64,000 bases of DNA from Sphingobacterium thalpophilum (GTDB lineage: Bacteria; Bacteroidota; Bacteroidia; Sphingobacteriales; Sphingobacteriaceae), in assembly GCA_945868825.1 (NCBI GenBank), contig CAMBMM010000001.1:1-64000 (forward strand), in the 5' to 3' direction. Both the position numbers and the translations under genes were made by a program. Each line of letters opens with the position of its first letter. Positions within the stretch are counted from its first letter, which is position 1. Positions 29,195 to 38,189 of the stretch are shown here, piece after piece. A model generated the notes under the pieces. The model saw only the letters and a list, made by a program, of their open reading frames with translations. It was not told the origin of the DNA and did not search any database.

Positions 29195-30277
29195 CTATAA
29201 ACGGTCTAAGCCAAATTTATCGGCTAGGAGATTTAGATCTTCAATTACGGCATTCACCAGAGGGATGCCGTTTTTTGTACGTTCTATTTCTGCAGCTAAC
29301 TCAGGCTCTCCGGGAATAATTACGGGTTGATTAGGATCAATGGGTTTTGCCGATTTAAAGCGATTTACCCAAGTATCCATGTGGTTTTTGAATTCTTCTA
29401 CCGGACGAAATCCATCTACCCGTAAAGCGCCTAAAAAATGACCAATTCCTTTTCCTACCGGATCGGCTGGTGGATCTAAAAAGGCAACAAAAGGCGGTAC
29501 CCAAGGCCCGTAATTGGCACCCGAAAGCACGGCCGATAAAATATCTACCGTTGCACCCAAGCCAAAACCTTTGTGACTTCCATGGGCTAAATCGCTTCCC
29601 AATGGTAGCAGTGAGCCGCCTTCTTTCAATTCATGTGGATTGGTGGAGGATCTGCCATTTTTATCAATAATCCAGCCTTCGGGTACGGCTTTGCCTATAC
29701 GCTGGGCAATTTCTAATTTTCCATTGGCCGCTGCCGAAGTGGCCATATCTACAATTACGGGTGCATTTTTTCCTGCCGGGAAAGCGTAACACATCGGGTT
29801 GGTTCCCAATAAACGTTCATTCGCAAAAGTTGGGGCTACCAATGGGCTGGCATTGGTCATGGCAAAGCCAATCATATCTTGCTCCACGGCTAATAAGGTA
29901 TGGTAAGCGGCAATGCCAAAGTGATTAGAATTGCGTACCGATACCCATCCGGAACCGCAATTTTTCGCTTTTTCTAAAGCTACTTTCATCGCAATCGGCG
30001 CAATAACTAAACCCAATCCACCATCGCCATCAATGGTTGCGGTGCTGGGTGTTTCGTGTACAATGGTAATGTTGGGTTGGGTGTTGATTCGTTTTTTCTC
30101 CCATAAGCGTACGTAACCGCTTAAACGGGCTACCCCATGCGAATCTATTCCTCGTAAATCAGCTTTAATTAATACGTCGGCTGCTAGTTTCGCATGCTCT
30201 TCAGAACAACCCATGCTGGTGAAAATATTTTCAGTAAAACTCCGTAAACGGGCTTCGGTAAATGTATGGGTATTCAT
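29195..30277 (-). CDS. Ldh-type NAD(P)-dependent dehydrogenase (malate/L-lactate/ureidoglycolate family)
   Basis: 360 residues of the type II malate/L-lactate dehydrogenase superfamily, unrelated to classical LDH. Family stretches: DLRGIDSHGVARLSGYVR, VSVRNSNHFGIAAYHTLLA with the catalytic His, MTNASPLVAPTFANERLLGTNPMCYAFP, VDMATSAAANGKLEIAQRIGK, GSHKGFGLGATVDILSAVLSGANYG. The substrate varies between malate, lactate, ureidoglycolate and sulfolactate and cannot be fixed here. Last gene of ftsY-rimO-bshC-ldh, 2 nt after the bshC stop. Confidence 0.88.
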   Translation of the reverse strand: MNTHTFTEARLRSFTENIFTSMGCSEEHAKLAADVLIKADLRGIDSHGVARLSGYVRLWEKKRINTQPNITIVHETPSTATIDGDGGLGLVIAPIAMKVALEKAKNCGSGWVSVRNSNHFGIAAYHTLLAVEQDMIGFAMTNASPLVAPTFANERLLGTNPMCYAFPAGKNAPVIVDMATSAAANGKLEIAQRIGKAVPEGWIIDKNGRSSTNPHELKEGGSLLPLGSDLAHGSHKGFGLGATVDILSAVLSGANYGPWVPPFVAFLDPPADPVGKGIGHFLGALRVDGFRPVEEFKNHMDTWVNRFKSAKPIDPNQPVIIPGEPELAAEIERTKNGIPLVNAVIEDLNLLADKFGLDRL

Positions 30278-30279
30278 AA

Positions 30280-31872
30280 CTAACTAGTGGCTTGAAATAG
30301 GGTGAATTTTCCTTTTAGTGGATGGAAGTTTTCAATTAAATTATCAATAAAAGCAGGCCCGTAAGTGGAAAAATAAGGTCCGAAATTTTCGGAACGTTCT
30401 TGCAAACCACCCTTAGGGAAAATATGTGCGTGTATTTTTTCGAGTTGTTCTAGGACGCCGCTATGTTTTCGTTTCTCGGCTTTTATTAGCTTTTTTTCTA
30501 AATTCTCCATTGCCTTTTTTAGTCGAGTTTCTACGGCTGCGGCACTAGCTACCAAGCTTGAGTCAATTGCGTTTGCTCGGTGCCCCAAAGTGTTAAATAC
30601 CTCTTCTAAAGCATCTATCTCATTTTTTAAACTTAAATTTTTGCCTGCATTGGCCAGTATCCACTCTTTTTTCAGCGTATCTAATGGTTTAAATACTATC
30701 TCAGACGATAGGTTTAAATTTTCTTGCTTTTTGGCAATGCTTGCCGATACTTGCTGGGCCGAATTACGTAATAAAACAATGGGAAAATCTAGTTTATAGT
30801 ATTCAAAAGTACTTTTTAACTCCAACCAATAGCTCAGTTCGGCACCGCCACCAATATAACAGATATTTGGCAAAATACATTCTTGGTAAAGCGTGCGCAT
30901 CACTACATTGGGGCTAAATTCTTCCGGATGCTTTTGTATGTGTGTATGCAGTTCCACTTCGGTAAATATGATGTCGGTATTAATTACTTGGTACTGGCTA
31001 TTTTCCTTTACAATACGCTCTCTTAGGCCCTTTTTTAAATAGAAGAAGTTAATTTCTCTGGGATTTACCGGTGTATCGAATCCAGCTGCCTGTAAACGTG
31101 TAGTGGTTTCGTTAATTAAACGAAAACTATGTTGTTGGCAAATGTCTTCGGCCATAATACCGCTTAACTGCTTTTTAAGTTCAGAATTATTCGCATCTAA
31201 AATAACAAGCCCATATTTTTCGAATAATTTATTTACCAAATACCGTGTGGCATCTGCTAAGTTTTCGTGTTGGATATAGGCCTTTTCTACCCATTCTGCT
31301 AATTGCAAGGCATAGGGGCTTGCTCCTAGAATTCCTTGGTAAGCTTGTACTATTTCGCCAATATCTAGGGTGCTTAGTTGGCCGGTGGCACCACTATTTT
31401 CTTTATCCCAAACCAATTTTTTCCCATGTATGTAGGTATGGTTAATTTCGGCAAAATCGTGGTCTTCGGTGGCCATCCAATACAGTGGCACAAAATTTTT
31501 ATCAGGGAAAGCCTCTTTTAGTTCTTTGCTTAGGGCAATGGCGCTAGCTATTTTATAAATAAAATAAAGCGGACCGGTAAAGAGATTGAGCTGGTGGCCG
31601 GTAGTGATGGTAAAGGTGTTCTCTTTGGTCAGCGCTTCGATGTTTTGTGAAACTAGGGAACTTGTTTCTAAACGGTTATATTGTTGTTGGAGTACTTCTA
31701 CTAAAACGGAGCGATCGGCTTGCACCTTTTTGTTACCCAATAATTCCTTAAAGCCAGCCAAGCTCGGCGGATAGTTTACAAAGCGAAGTGCTTCGGCATC
31801 TTGGGCTAAGTAGCGCAATACACCCGAGGTAAATTGTCCGGTTTCGGAATACTCCATATAGCTTGCTTTCAT
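30280..31872 (-). CDS. bshC: Bacillithiol biosynthesis cysteine-adding enzyme BshC
   Basis: 530 residues. Putative last step of bacillithiol synthesis, joining cysteine to glucosamine-malate. Rossmann core: ITTGHQLNLFTGPLYFIYKIASAIALSKEL, FVPLYWMATEDHDFAEINH, PNICYIGGGAELSYWLELKSTFEYY, and a C-terminal coiled coil (about 440-490, rich in Lys/Glu) as in Bacillus BshC. Implies that the cell uses bacillithiol as its low-molecular-weight thiol. Lies 24 nt downstream of rimO. Confidence 0.94.
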   Translation of the reverse strand: MKASYMEYSETGQFTSGVLRYLAQDAEALRFVNYPPSLAGFKELLGNKKVQADRSVLVEVLQQQYNRLETSSLVSQNIEALTKENTFTITTGHQLNLFTGPLYFIYKIASAIALSKELKEAFPDKNFVPLYWMATEDHDFAEINHTYIHGKKLVWDKENSGATGQLSTLDIGEIVQAYQGILGASPYALQLAEWVEKAYIQHENLADATRYLVNKLFEKYGLVILDANNSELKKQLSGIMAEDICQQHSFRLINETTTRLQAAGFDTPVNPREINFFYLKKGLRERIVKENSQYQVINTDIIFTEVELHTHIQKHPEEFSPNVVMRTLYQECILPNICYIGGGAELSYWLELKSTFEYYKLDFPIVLLRNSAQQVSASIAKKQENLNLSSEIVFKPLDTLKKEWILANAGKNLSLKNEIDALEEVFNTLGHRANAIDSSLVASAAAVETRLKKAMENLEKKLIKAEKRKHSGVLEQLEKIHAHIFPKGGLQERSENFGPYFSTYGPAFIDNLIENFHPLKGKFTLFQATS

Positions 31873-31896
31873 CCCTTTAAAATTAGCTAAAATGTA

Positions 31897-33228
31897 TTAG
31901 CTTTTTGGGTGCCCGTATAGGTCGAAATCTTCGGCCCTATCTATGGTTATTTCGGTAAAATTACCTACCGGAACATAGTGTTTACCAGCATCAATAAGCA
32001 CTTCGTTGTCTACTTCCGGGGAGTCAAATTGGGTACGCCCTACAAAGTAATCGCCTTCTTTTTTATCAATTAGCACCTTGAACGTTTGGCCTATTTTCTC
32101 TTGATTTTTGGCTAGAGAGATTTCTTGCTGAATGTCCATAATGTCTTCTACCCGTTGTTGTTTTACTTCTTCGGGCACATCGTCCACCAAGCTGTGGGCA
32201 TGCGTTTTTTCTTCATGCGAATAGGTAAAACAGCCCAAGCGGTCGAATTTAGTATCGGCTACCCAATTTTTCATCTCTTCGAAATCTTGCTCGGTTTCGC
32301 CGGGGTAGCCACAAATTAAGGTGGTACGCAACGCAATGTTGGGCACTTTATCGCGAATTTGATTCACTAAATCGATGGTTTTTTGTTTGGTAATTCCACG
32401 TCGCATCGATTTTAGCATATTATCAGAAACGTGTTGTAAGGGCATATCTAAATACTTGCAAATATTTTCCCGTTCGTTCATTACGTCTAAAATTTCCATC
32501 GGAAAGCCCGAAGGGTAGGCGTATTGCATGCGAATCCATTCAATGCCATTTACATCTGATAACTGACGTAGCAAATTGGCTAGTTTACGATCTTGGTATA
32601 AATCGAGGCCGTAATAGGTTAAATCTTGTGCAATTAGAATCAATTCTTTGGTTCCGTTTTTAGCTAGTAATTTAGCTTCTTTTACCAAATCTTCTATGGA
32701 TTTAGAAACGTGCTGGCCCCGCATTAAGGGAATGGCGCAAAAAGAACAGGGGCGGTTGCAACCTTCGGCAATTTTAAAATAGGCAAAATGCGATGGGGTA
32801 GTTAATAGGCGTTCGCCAATAAGTTCGTGTTTATAATTAACGCCAATGCTGGCCAATAATTCGGGTAACTCATTGGTGCCAAAATAGGCATCAACATTGG
32901 TAATTTCTGCTTTTAATTCGGGTTTATAGCGCTCAGATAGGCATCCAGTTACAATTACTTTACCAATTTTGCCTTGCTCTTTAAGGGCGCTGTATTGTAA
33001 AATGGTATCAATGGATTCCTGCTTGGCATTGTCAATAAAGCCACAAGTATTGATGACTACGATATCATCTTTACCTAAAATATCCGATTCGTGACTAACG
33101 TTTAGGTTGCTGGCCTTTATTTGACCCATCAATACTTCCGAATCGTATACATTTTTAGAACAACCCAAGGTAATTACATTTACTTTAGGCTTTTGCGTTG
33201 GTGTAATGGACGTATGTTTGGTTTTCAT
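31897..33228 (-). CDS. rimO: Ribosomal protein S12 methylthiotransferase RimO
   Basis: 443 residues. Radical SAM methylthiotransferase that modifies an Asp of ribosomal protein S12. N-terminal UPF0004 domain with three cluster cysteines (LGCSKNVYDSE, NTCGFIDNAKQES, VTGCLSERY). Radical SAM motif CNRPCSFCAIPLMRG (C-x3-C-x2-C), then IRMQYAYPSGFP and the C-terminal TRAM domain (about 375-440). LGCSKNVYDSEV points to RimO and not MiaB. Starts immediately after the ftsY stop. Confidence 0.95.
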   Translation of the reverse strand: MKTKHTSITPTQKPKVNVITLGCSKNVYDSEVLMGQIKASNLNVSHESDILGKDDIVVINTCGFIDNAKQESIDTILQYSALKEQGKIGKVIVTGCLSERYKPELKAEITNVDAYFGTNELPELLASIGVNYKHELIGERLLTTPSHFAYFKIAEGCNRPCSFCAIPLMRGQHVSKSIEDLVKEAKLLAKNGTKELILIAQDLTYYGLDLYQDRKLANLLRQLSDVNGIEWIRMQYAYPSGFPMEILDVMNERENICKYLDMPLQHVSDNMLKSMRRGITKQKTIDLVNQIRDKVPNIALRTTLICGYPGETEQDFEEMKNWVADTKFDRLGCFTYSHEEKTHAHSLVDDVPEEVKQQRVEDIMDIQQEISLAKNQEKIGQTFKVLIDKKEGDYFVGRTQFDSPEVDNEVLIDAGKHYVPVGNFTEITIDRAEDFDLYGHPKS

Positions 33229-34326
33229 TTAGGCTTTAAATAGAGAAGCTACGAATTCTTTTTTGTTGAAGAGTTGCAAGTCGTTGATGCTTTCGCCAAC
33301 GCCAATGTATTTTACCGGAATTTTAAATTCATCGGAAATGCCAATTACCACACCTCCTTTGGCGGTGCCATCTAACTTGGTAAGGGCCAAGGCATTTACG
33401 GCAGTAGCTTCGGTAAACTGGCGGCATTGTTCCATAGCATTTTGCCCGGTTGAAGCATCTAATACCAATAAGATCTCGTGTGGGGCCCCAGGAACAATTT
33501 TATCCATCACGTTTTTAATTTTGGTTAATTCGTTCATGAGGGTTACTTTATTGTGTAAGCGACCGGCGGTATCAATAATGGCCACATCGTCGCCATTAGC
33601 AGCAGCTGATTGAACGGTATCAAAAGCAACCGATGCCGGATCGGAACCCATGGCTTGCGCCACTACCCGAACACCCACTCGTTCGCCCCAAAGTTTAAGT
33701 TGATCAACTGCGGCGGCCCTAAACGTATCGGCAGCACCTAATACTACTTGGTTGCCTGCTGCTTTCAACTTATGCGCCAATTTGCCTATGGTAGTAGTTT
33801 TACCCACCCCATTTACTCCAACTACCATAATTACGTAGGGTTTTTGTTGGCCGTATTCAAAATTTTCGAAATCGTTGCTATTGTTTTCAGCCAATAGCTG
33901 CTGTATTTCGTCTCTTAATAAGTCGTTTAGTTGAGCAGGGTTCAAGTATTTATCTTTTGCTACCCGGTTTTCGATACGCTTAATAATTTTTAGGGTAGTA
34001 TTTACACCCACATCCGAAGTAATGAGCACTTCTTCCAATTCATCTAAAACGTCGGCATCTACGGTTGATTTACCAATAACCACTTTGGTGATTTTAGCAA
34101 ATAAACCTTCTTTGGTTTTTGCTAAGCTTTTTTGGAGTTGTTCTTTATCTTCAAGCTCTTCGGGAGCAGGCGGAACTTCCGCTGGATTTACTTGGGCGGC
34201 CACTTCAGTAGTAGCGGGTTTTTCCTCCATTACGGGAATAGGTGCCTCTACCTCTTCTTGTACAGGCTTTTCCTCTACCGGCGGAGGGGTAGGTGTTTTC
34301 TTTCTGAATAAATCAAATAATCCCAT
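33229..34326 (-). CDS. ftsY: Signal recognition particle receptor FtsY
   Basis: 365 residues. SRP receptor GTPase that delivers ribosome-nascent chains to the translocon. N-terminal acidic, proline-rich stretch (about 8-60), N domain, then the G domain: G1 GVNGVGKTTTIGKLAHKL, G2 DTFRAAAVDQLKLW, G3 DTAGRLHNK, G4 TKLDGTAKGG, closing GVGESINDLQLFNKKEFV. First of the ftsY-rimO-bshC-ldh run, separated from the ribosomal protein genes upstream by a terminator. Confidence 0.96.
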   Translation of the reverse strand: MGLFDLFRKKTPTPPPVEEKPVQEEVEAPIPVMEEKPATTEVAAQVNPAEVPPAPEELEDKEQLQKSLAKTKEGLFAKITKVVIGKSTVDADVLDELEEVLITSDVGVNTTLKIIKRIENRVAKDKYLNPAQLNDLLRDEIQQLLAENNSNDFENFEYGQQKPYVIMVVGVNGVGKTTTIGKLAHKLKAAGNQVVLGAADTFRAAAVDQLKLWGERVGVRVVAQAMGSDPASVAFDTVQSAAANGDDVAIIDTAGRLHNKVTLMNELTKIKNVMDKIVPGAPHEILLVLDASTGQNAMEQCRQFTEATAVNALALTKLDGTAKGGVVIGISDEFKIPVKYIGVGESINDLQLFNKKEFVASLFKA

Positions 34327-34341
34327 GCTACGAATTTAAAC

Positions 34342-34378
34342 AAAAAAAGCCGCCCACGTTATTTCGGGGAGGCTTTTA
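34342..34378 (-). terminator. Terminator after rpmB-rpmG-DUF4295
   Basis: Stem AAAAGCC/GGCTTTT with inner CCCC/GGGC-type pairs, followed on the minus strand by TTTTTTTG. Separates the ribosomal protein operon from ftsY. Confidence 0.75.
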
Positions 34379-34396
34379 AAATGTATTAGCTGTTAA

Positions 34397-34570
34397 TTAC
34401 TCAGCAGCTTGCTCTTTGGCAACAGTAATCGCATCTTTAATGTGATCGTTGTGCACAATTTGCTCTTTAAAGCTGTATGCTCCAGTTTTTGGAGATTTAG
34501 TCATGGTAATTACTTTAGAGTATTCTTTACCAGTACCAGTTTTTAAGGTTGCAACTACTTTCTTAGCCAT
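34397..34570 (-). CDS. DUF4295 small protein
   Basis: 57 residues, starting MAKKVVATLKTGTGKEYSKV and ending KDAITVAKEQAAE. Basic N-terminal half (MTKSPKTGAYSFKEQIV), acidic end. DUF4295 follows rpmB and rpmG in most Bacteroidota, and this gene sits 33 nt downstream of rpmG. Ribosome association is a plausible guess from position and charge only. Start and stop are unambiguous. Confidence 0.88.
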   Translation of the reverse strand: MAKKVVATLKTGTGKEYSKVITMTKSPKTGAYSFKEQIVHNDHIKDAITVAKEQAAE

Positions 34571-34603
34571 TGTATTTCAATTTAAATTGGTTGCCCAATT
34601 TTA

Positions 34604-34786
34604 TTACTTAATTTCTTTGTGTAAGGTTACTTTACGCAATACTGGGTTAAATTTTTTCAATTCTAAACGCTCAGTAGTGTTTTTCTTGTTCTTGGTAGTA
34701 ATGTAACGAGACATTCCCGGCATGCCGCTTTCTTTGTGCTCGGTGCATTCTAAAATTACCTGAACTCTATTTCCTTTTTTAGCCAT
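34604..34786 (-). CDS. rpmG: 50S ribosomal protein L33
   Basis: 60 residues: [18 protein letters not shown], then [33 protein letters not shown], the standard L33 core. Of the four zinc-ribbon cysteines of the C+ form only one remains (ECTEHK), so this is a C- (zinc-free) paralogue, which lowers zinc demand. Between rpmB and DUF4295. Confidence 0.96.
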   Translation of the reverse strand: MAKKGNRVQVILECTEHKESGMPGMSRYITTKNKKNTTERLELKKFNPVLRKVTLHKEIK

Positions 34787-34813
34787 TGCTGTATTTTTTT
34801 AAAATCTCTTAGC

Positions 34814-35047
34814 CTAAATGTATCCTTTTTTTAGGAACTTGTTAATTACCGCAGTAATACCATTCTTAGTAATGGTTTTTATCGCTGAAGTACTTACTTT
34901 CAACGTAATCCAACGGTCTTCTTCAGGGATATAAAACTTTTTCACCTGTAGGTTAGGATAAAATTTACGATTGGTTTTCACATTCGAATTCGAAACGTGG
35001 TGGCCTTTAATCGGCATTTTTCCTGTTAAATCACAAACTCTCGACAT
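34814..35047 (-). CDS. rpmB: 50S ribosomal protein L28
   Basis: 77 residues. MSRVCDLTGKMPIKGHHVSNSNVKTNRKFYPNL is the L28 signature; the first zinc-site Cys (VCDLTGK) is kept but the other cysteines are absent. First gene of the operon. About 30-60 nt upstream, a small CCCC/GGGG hairpin and a GATATTTG near-match to the -7 element could form the promoter and leader. Confidence 0.96.
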   Translation of the reverse strand: MSRVCDLTGKMPIKGHHVSNSNVKTNRKFYPNLQVKKFYIPEEDRWITLKVSTSAIKTITKNGITAVINKFLKKGYI

Positions 35048-35221
35048 GACTTTTGATTTTTTAGCTTATTAAAACCCCTTTTATCGGGGCTTGCAAATAT
35101 CGAAATTAATTATTTAAATCACAAGCGTATTTGTGAATATTTCTTTTGCTTGTACAGGCACATGCAAAAATGGCGAATATGTTTATATTTAGCTAATAAA
35201 CATACCTGTCGTACCAAAATT

Positions 35222-37135
35222 ATGGATTTACGAATTAAGTCTTTTGAGGAATATCAACAAGTTTACCAAAAAAGCGTAGATCAACCCGAAGTTTTTTGGG
35301 CAGCCATTGCCGAAAATTTTAGTTGGCAAAAAAAGTGGGATAAGGTACTAGAATGGGATTTCAAGACCGCCCATACAACTTGGTTTAAGGGTGCTAAATT
35401 AAATATCACCGAGAATTGTATCGATCGGTATGCTGCTAGTACGCCCAATGCCACCGCATTGCTATGGGAACCCAACAATCCGGAAGAAGATTTTAGGAAA
35501 ATAACCTATTTAGAACTACAAAGCAAAGTTTCCCAATTTGCCCATGTGCTCAAAAATAATGGTGCTAAAAAAGGCGATCGGATTTGTATATATATGCCCA
35601 TGGTGCCCGAATTGGCCATTGCCGTGTTGGCTTGTGCCCGTATTGGAGCCGTACATTCGGTAGTTTTTGGTGGCTTTTCGGCCCAATCTATTGCCGATCG
35701 TATTCTTGATGCCCAGTGCAATCTGGTAATTACTGCCGATGGCGGTTTTAGAGGAACCAAAGAAGTGCCCTTAAAAACTGTAGTAGACGAGGCCTTGGTG
35801 CAATGCCCATCGGTAAAACGAGTAATCGTGCTAACTAGAAGTCGTACGCCAATTTCGATGATTAAAGACCGCGACTGTTGGTGGGAAGATGAAGTGAATA
35901 AAGTAGAAAAGCAAGGTAATCCGCCTTGCCCGGCTGAGCCCATGGATGCCGAAGACCCTTTATTTATTTTGTATACCTCGGGTTCTACCGGTAAACCCAA
36001 AGGCGTGGTGCATACCTGCGGAGGCTACATGGTTTATACTGGCTATACCTTTGCCAATGTGTTCCAATACCAGCCGGGCGAAGTATTTTTTTGCACCGCA
36101 GATATTGGCTGGATTACCGGCCACTCGTACCTGCTTTATGGGGCCTTATTGCAAGGAGCTACTTCTTTATTATTCGAAGGCATTCCGACTTGGCCAGATG
36201 CCGGCCGTTTTTGGGATATTGTAGCTAAACACCACGTAAATATTTTATATACCGCTCCAACAGCCATTCGTTCGCTTATGAGTTTTGGCGATGAACCCTT
36301 GCAAGGCAAGGACCTAAGCTCATTAACCAAACTAGGTTCGGTAGGAGAGCCCATAAACGAAGAGGCTTGGCATTGGTACAACGAAAAAATAGGCAAAGGC
36401 AAATGCCCCATTGTTGACACGTGGTGGCAAACCGAAACCGGAGGGATCATGATTAGTCCAATAGCCGGTATAACGCCAACCAAACCAAGTTACGCTAGCC
36501 TTCCTTTGCCGGGTGTGCAGCCTTGTTTAGTAGATGAAAATGGAAACGAAATAGAAGGAAATGGGGTAAGCGGAAACTTGTGTATCAAATTCCCTTGGCC
36601 TGGTATTATTCGTACTACTTATGGCGATCACGAGCGTTGCCGCAGTACCTATTTTAGCACCTACGAAAACAAGTATTTCACCGGCGATAGTTGCTTGCGT
36701 GACGAAGATGGCTATTACCGCATTACCGGCCGAGTAGATGATGTAATGAATGTGTCGGGTCACCGTATTGGTACTGCAGAGGTAGAAAATGCCATCAATA
36801 TGCATGCTGATGTGATTGAAAGTGCGGTAGTAGGCTATCCGCACGATATTAAAGGACAAGGAATTTACGCCTATGTCATTTTAGGCAGCTCTATCCACGA
36901 CCACGATTTAACCCGAAAAGATATTTTACAAACCGTTACCCGTATTATCGGTGCTATTGCCAAACCCGATAAAATTCAGTTTGTAAACGGCTTGCCCAAA
37001 ACCCGCTCCGGCAAAATTATGCGACGCATTTTGCGTAAAATAGCCGAGGGCGAAACCCAAAATTTAGGTGATATCAGTACCTTGCTAGACCCAACTGTGG
37101 TAGATGAAATTAAAGCCGGAGCAAAGGGGTTGTAG
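35222..37135 (+). CDS. acs: Acetyl-CoA synthetase
   Basis: 637 residues from ATG 35222 (MDLRIKSFEEYQQVYQKS). Activates acetate to acetyl-CoA via acetyl-AMP. ACAS_N region WDKVLEWDF, ATP loop YTSGSTGKPKGVVHT, FFCTADIGWITGHSYLLYG, VDTWWQTETGGIMI, DVMNVSGHRIGTAEVE, and the C-terminal PKTRSGKIMRRILRK with the Lys that is acetylated in regulated homologues. The longer ORF from 35150 adds a low-quality 24-residue extension and is not used. Confidence 0.95.
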   Translation: MDLRIKSFEEYQQVYQKSVDQPEVFWAAIAENFSWQKKWDKVLEWDFKTAHTTWFKGAKLNITENCIDRYAASTPNATALLWEPNNPEEDFRKITYLELQSKVSQFAHVLKNNGAKKGDRICIYMPMVPELAIAVLACARIGAVHSVVFGGFSAQSIADRILDAQCNLVITADGGFRGTKEVPLKTVVDEALVQCPSVKRVIVLTRSRTPISMIKDRDCWWEDEVNKVEKQGNPPCPAEPMDAEDPLFILYTSGSTGKPKGVVHTCGGYMVYTGYTFANVFQYQPGEVFFCTADIGWITGHSYLLYGALLQGATSLLFEGIPTWPDAGRFWDIVAKHHVNILYTAPTAIRSLMSFGDEPLQGKDLSSLTKLGSVGEPINEEAWHWYNEKIGKGKCPIVDTWWQTETGGIMISPIAGITPTKPSYASLPLPGVQPCLVDENGNEIEGNGVSGNLCIKFPWPGIIRTTYGDHERCRSTYFSTYENKYFTGDSCLRDEDGYYRITGRVDDVMNVSGHRIGTAEVENAINMHADVIESAVVGYPHDIKGQGIYAYVILGSSIHDHDLTRKDILQTVTRIIGAIAKPDKIQFVNGLPKTRSGKIMRRILRKIAEGETQNLGDISTLLDPTVVDEIKAGAKGL

Positions 37136-37165
37136 CACAGCCGCATTTATTTGTATTTTAGCTCT

Positions 37166-37933
37166 GTGAAAAAACCAGTAATTCTTGTTGTAAACGACGA
37201 TGGTATTGATGCCCCAGGCATTAAAGCCTTAATAGATATGATGTTGCCCTTGGGCGACGTAACGGTGGTAGCACCCGATAGCCCGCAATCGGGCATGGGG
37301 CATGCCATTACCATTGGTAAACCCTTGCGCTTAGATAAAGTGCATATATACCCCGGTGTAGAAATGTACAAATGCTCAGGTACTCCCGTAGATTGTGTAA
37401 AATTAGCCGTTAATAAAATATTTAAGGGAAAAAAGCCCGATTTATGCGTTTCGGGCATCAATCACGGACTCAATAATTCCATCAATGTCATTTATTCGGG
37501 TACCATGTCGGCGGCCGTAGAGGGAGCAATTGAGAGTATCCCATCTGTAGGTTTTTCTTTAGATGATTTTGGTTATGATGCCGATTTTAGTCCACTAAAA
37601 CCCATTGTGCAAGCGGTGGCCAGACAAGTATTAGCCAATAGTTTGCCTGTGGGTACGCTCTTAAATGTAAATTTCCCGAAAGCCGAAAAAATAAAAGGAA
37701 TTAAAATTTGCCGTCAGGCTAATGCAAAATGGGCCGAAGAGTTTGACGAACGCCAAGACCCTTATAAACGCAATTATTATTGGTTAACCGGCGTGTTTCA
37801 AAACAACGATCAGGGTGAAGATACCGATGTGTATGCCTTGGAGCAAGGTTTTGCTTCGGTAGTGCCAGTACAATTTGATATGACCGCTCACCATGCTATC
37901 CAAACCCTTAACACGTGGAATTTTGATGTTTAA
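37166..37933 (+). CDS. surE: 5'/3'-nucleotidase SurE
   Basis: 255 residues from GTG 37166 (KKPVILVVNDDGIDAPGIKAL). Metal-dependent nucleotidase and exopolyphosphatase family. Metal site residues: NDDGIDAPG (two Asp), then SPQSGMGHAIT, CVSGINHGLNNSINVIYSGTMSAAVEGA (Ser/Asn and the GTV-like loop). A start at TTG 37151 is possible but adds YFSSV only. Its stop overlaps the next gene start by 8 nt; together with lpxB they form a tight unit. Confidence 0.94.
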   Translation: MKKPVILVVNDDGIDAPGIKALIDMMLPLGDVTVVAPDSPQSGMGHAITIGKPLRLDKVHIYPGVEMYKCSGTPVDCVKLAVNKIFKGKKPDLCVSGINHGLNNSINVIYSGTMSAAVEGAIESIPSVGFSLDDFGYDADFSPLKPIVQAVARQVLANSLPVGTLLNVNFPKAEKIKGIKICRQANAKWAEEFDERQDPYKRNYYWLTGVFQNNDQGEDTDVYALEQGFASVVPVQFDMTAHHAIQTLNTWNFDV

Positions 37934-38189
37934 GAAGGATAGTATTTTACTCGGTATTTTATCTGGCATTTGTTTACCAGGGCTAGTGTTATTGGTTAAT
38001 TTTTTGGTCCATAAGCAGTGGGCCATACAAAAAAGCAATGACGCATACTATTTTGTTGCCATTGCCCTCAATTTAATTGCTGTCCGTTTTGCATACACCT
38101 ATCAGTTAGAGCGTTTAGCCAGAGGCATCTTAGCCAGTAGTTTTGTAATCTGTTTGCTAGTTTTTTATCTCAGTAAACAGGCCTTATGA
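37926..38189 (+). CDS. Small polytopic membrane protein between surE and lpxB
   Basis: 87 residues from ATG 37926: three predicted membrane helices (about 7-30, 43-60, 67-85) with short basic loops. No motif recognised. The start lies inside the end of surE (8-nt overlap) and its stop overlaps the lpxB ATG by 4 nt, so the three genes are probably translated in sequence. Position next to lpxB suggests an envelope role, by inference. Confidence 0.7.
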   Translation: MFKKDSILLGILSGICLPGLVLLVNFLVHKQWAIQKSNDAYYFVAIALNLIAVRFAYTYQLERLARGILASSFVICLLVFYLSKQAL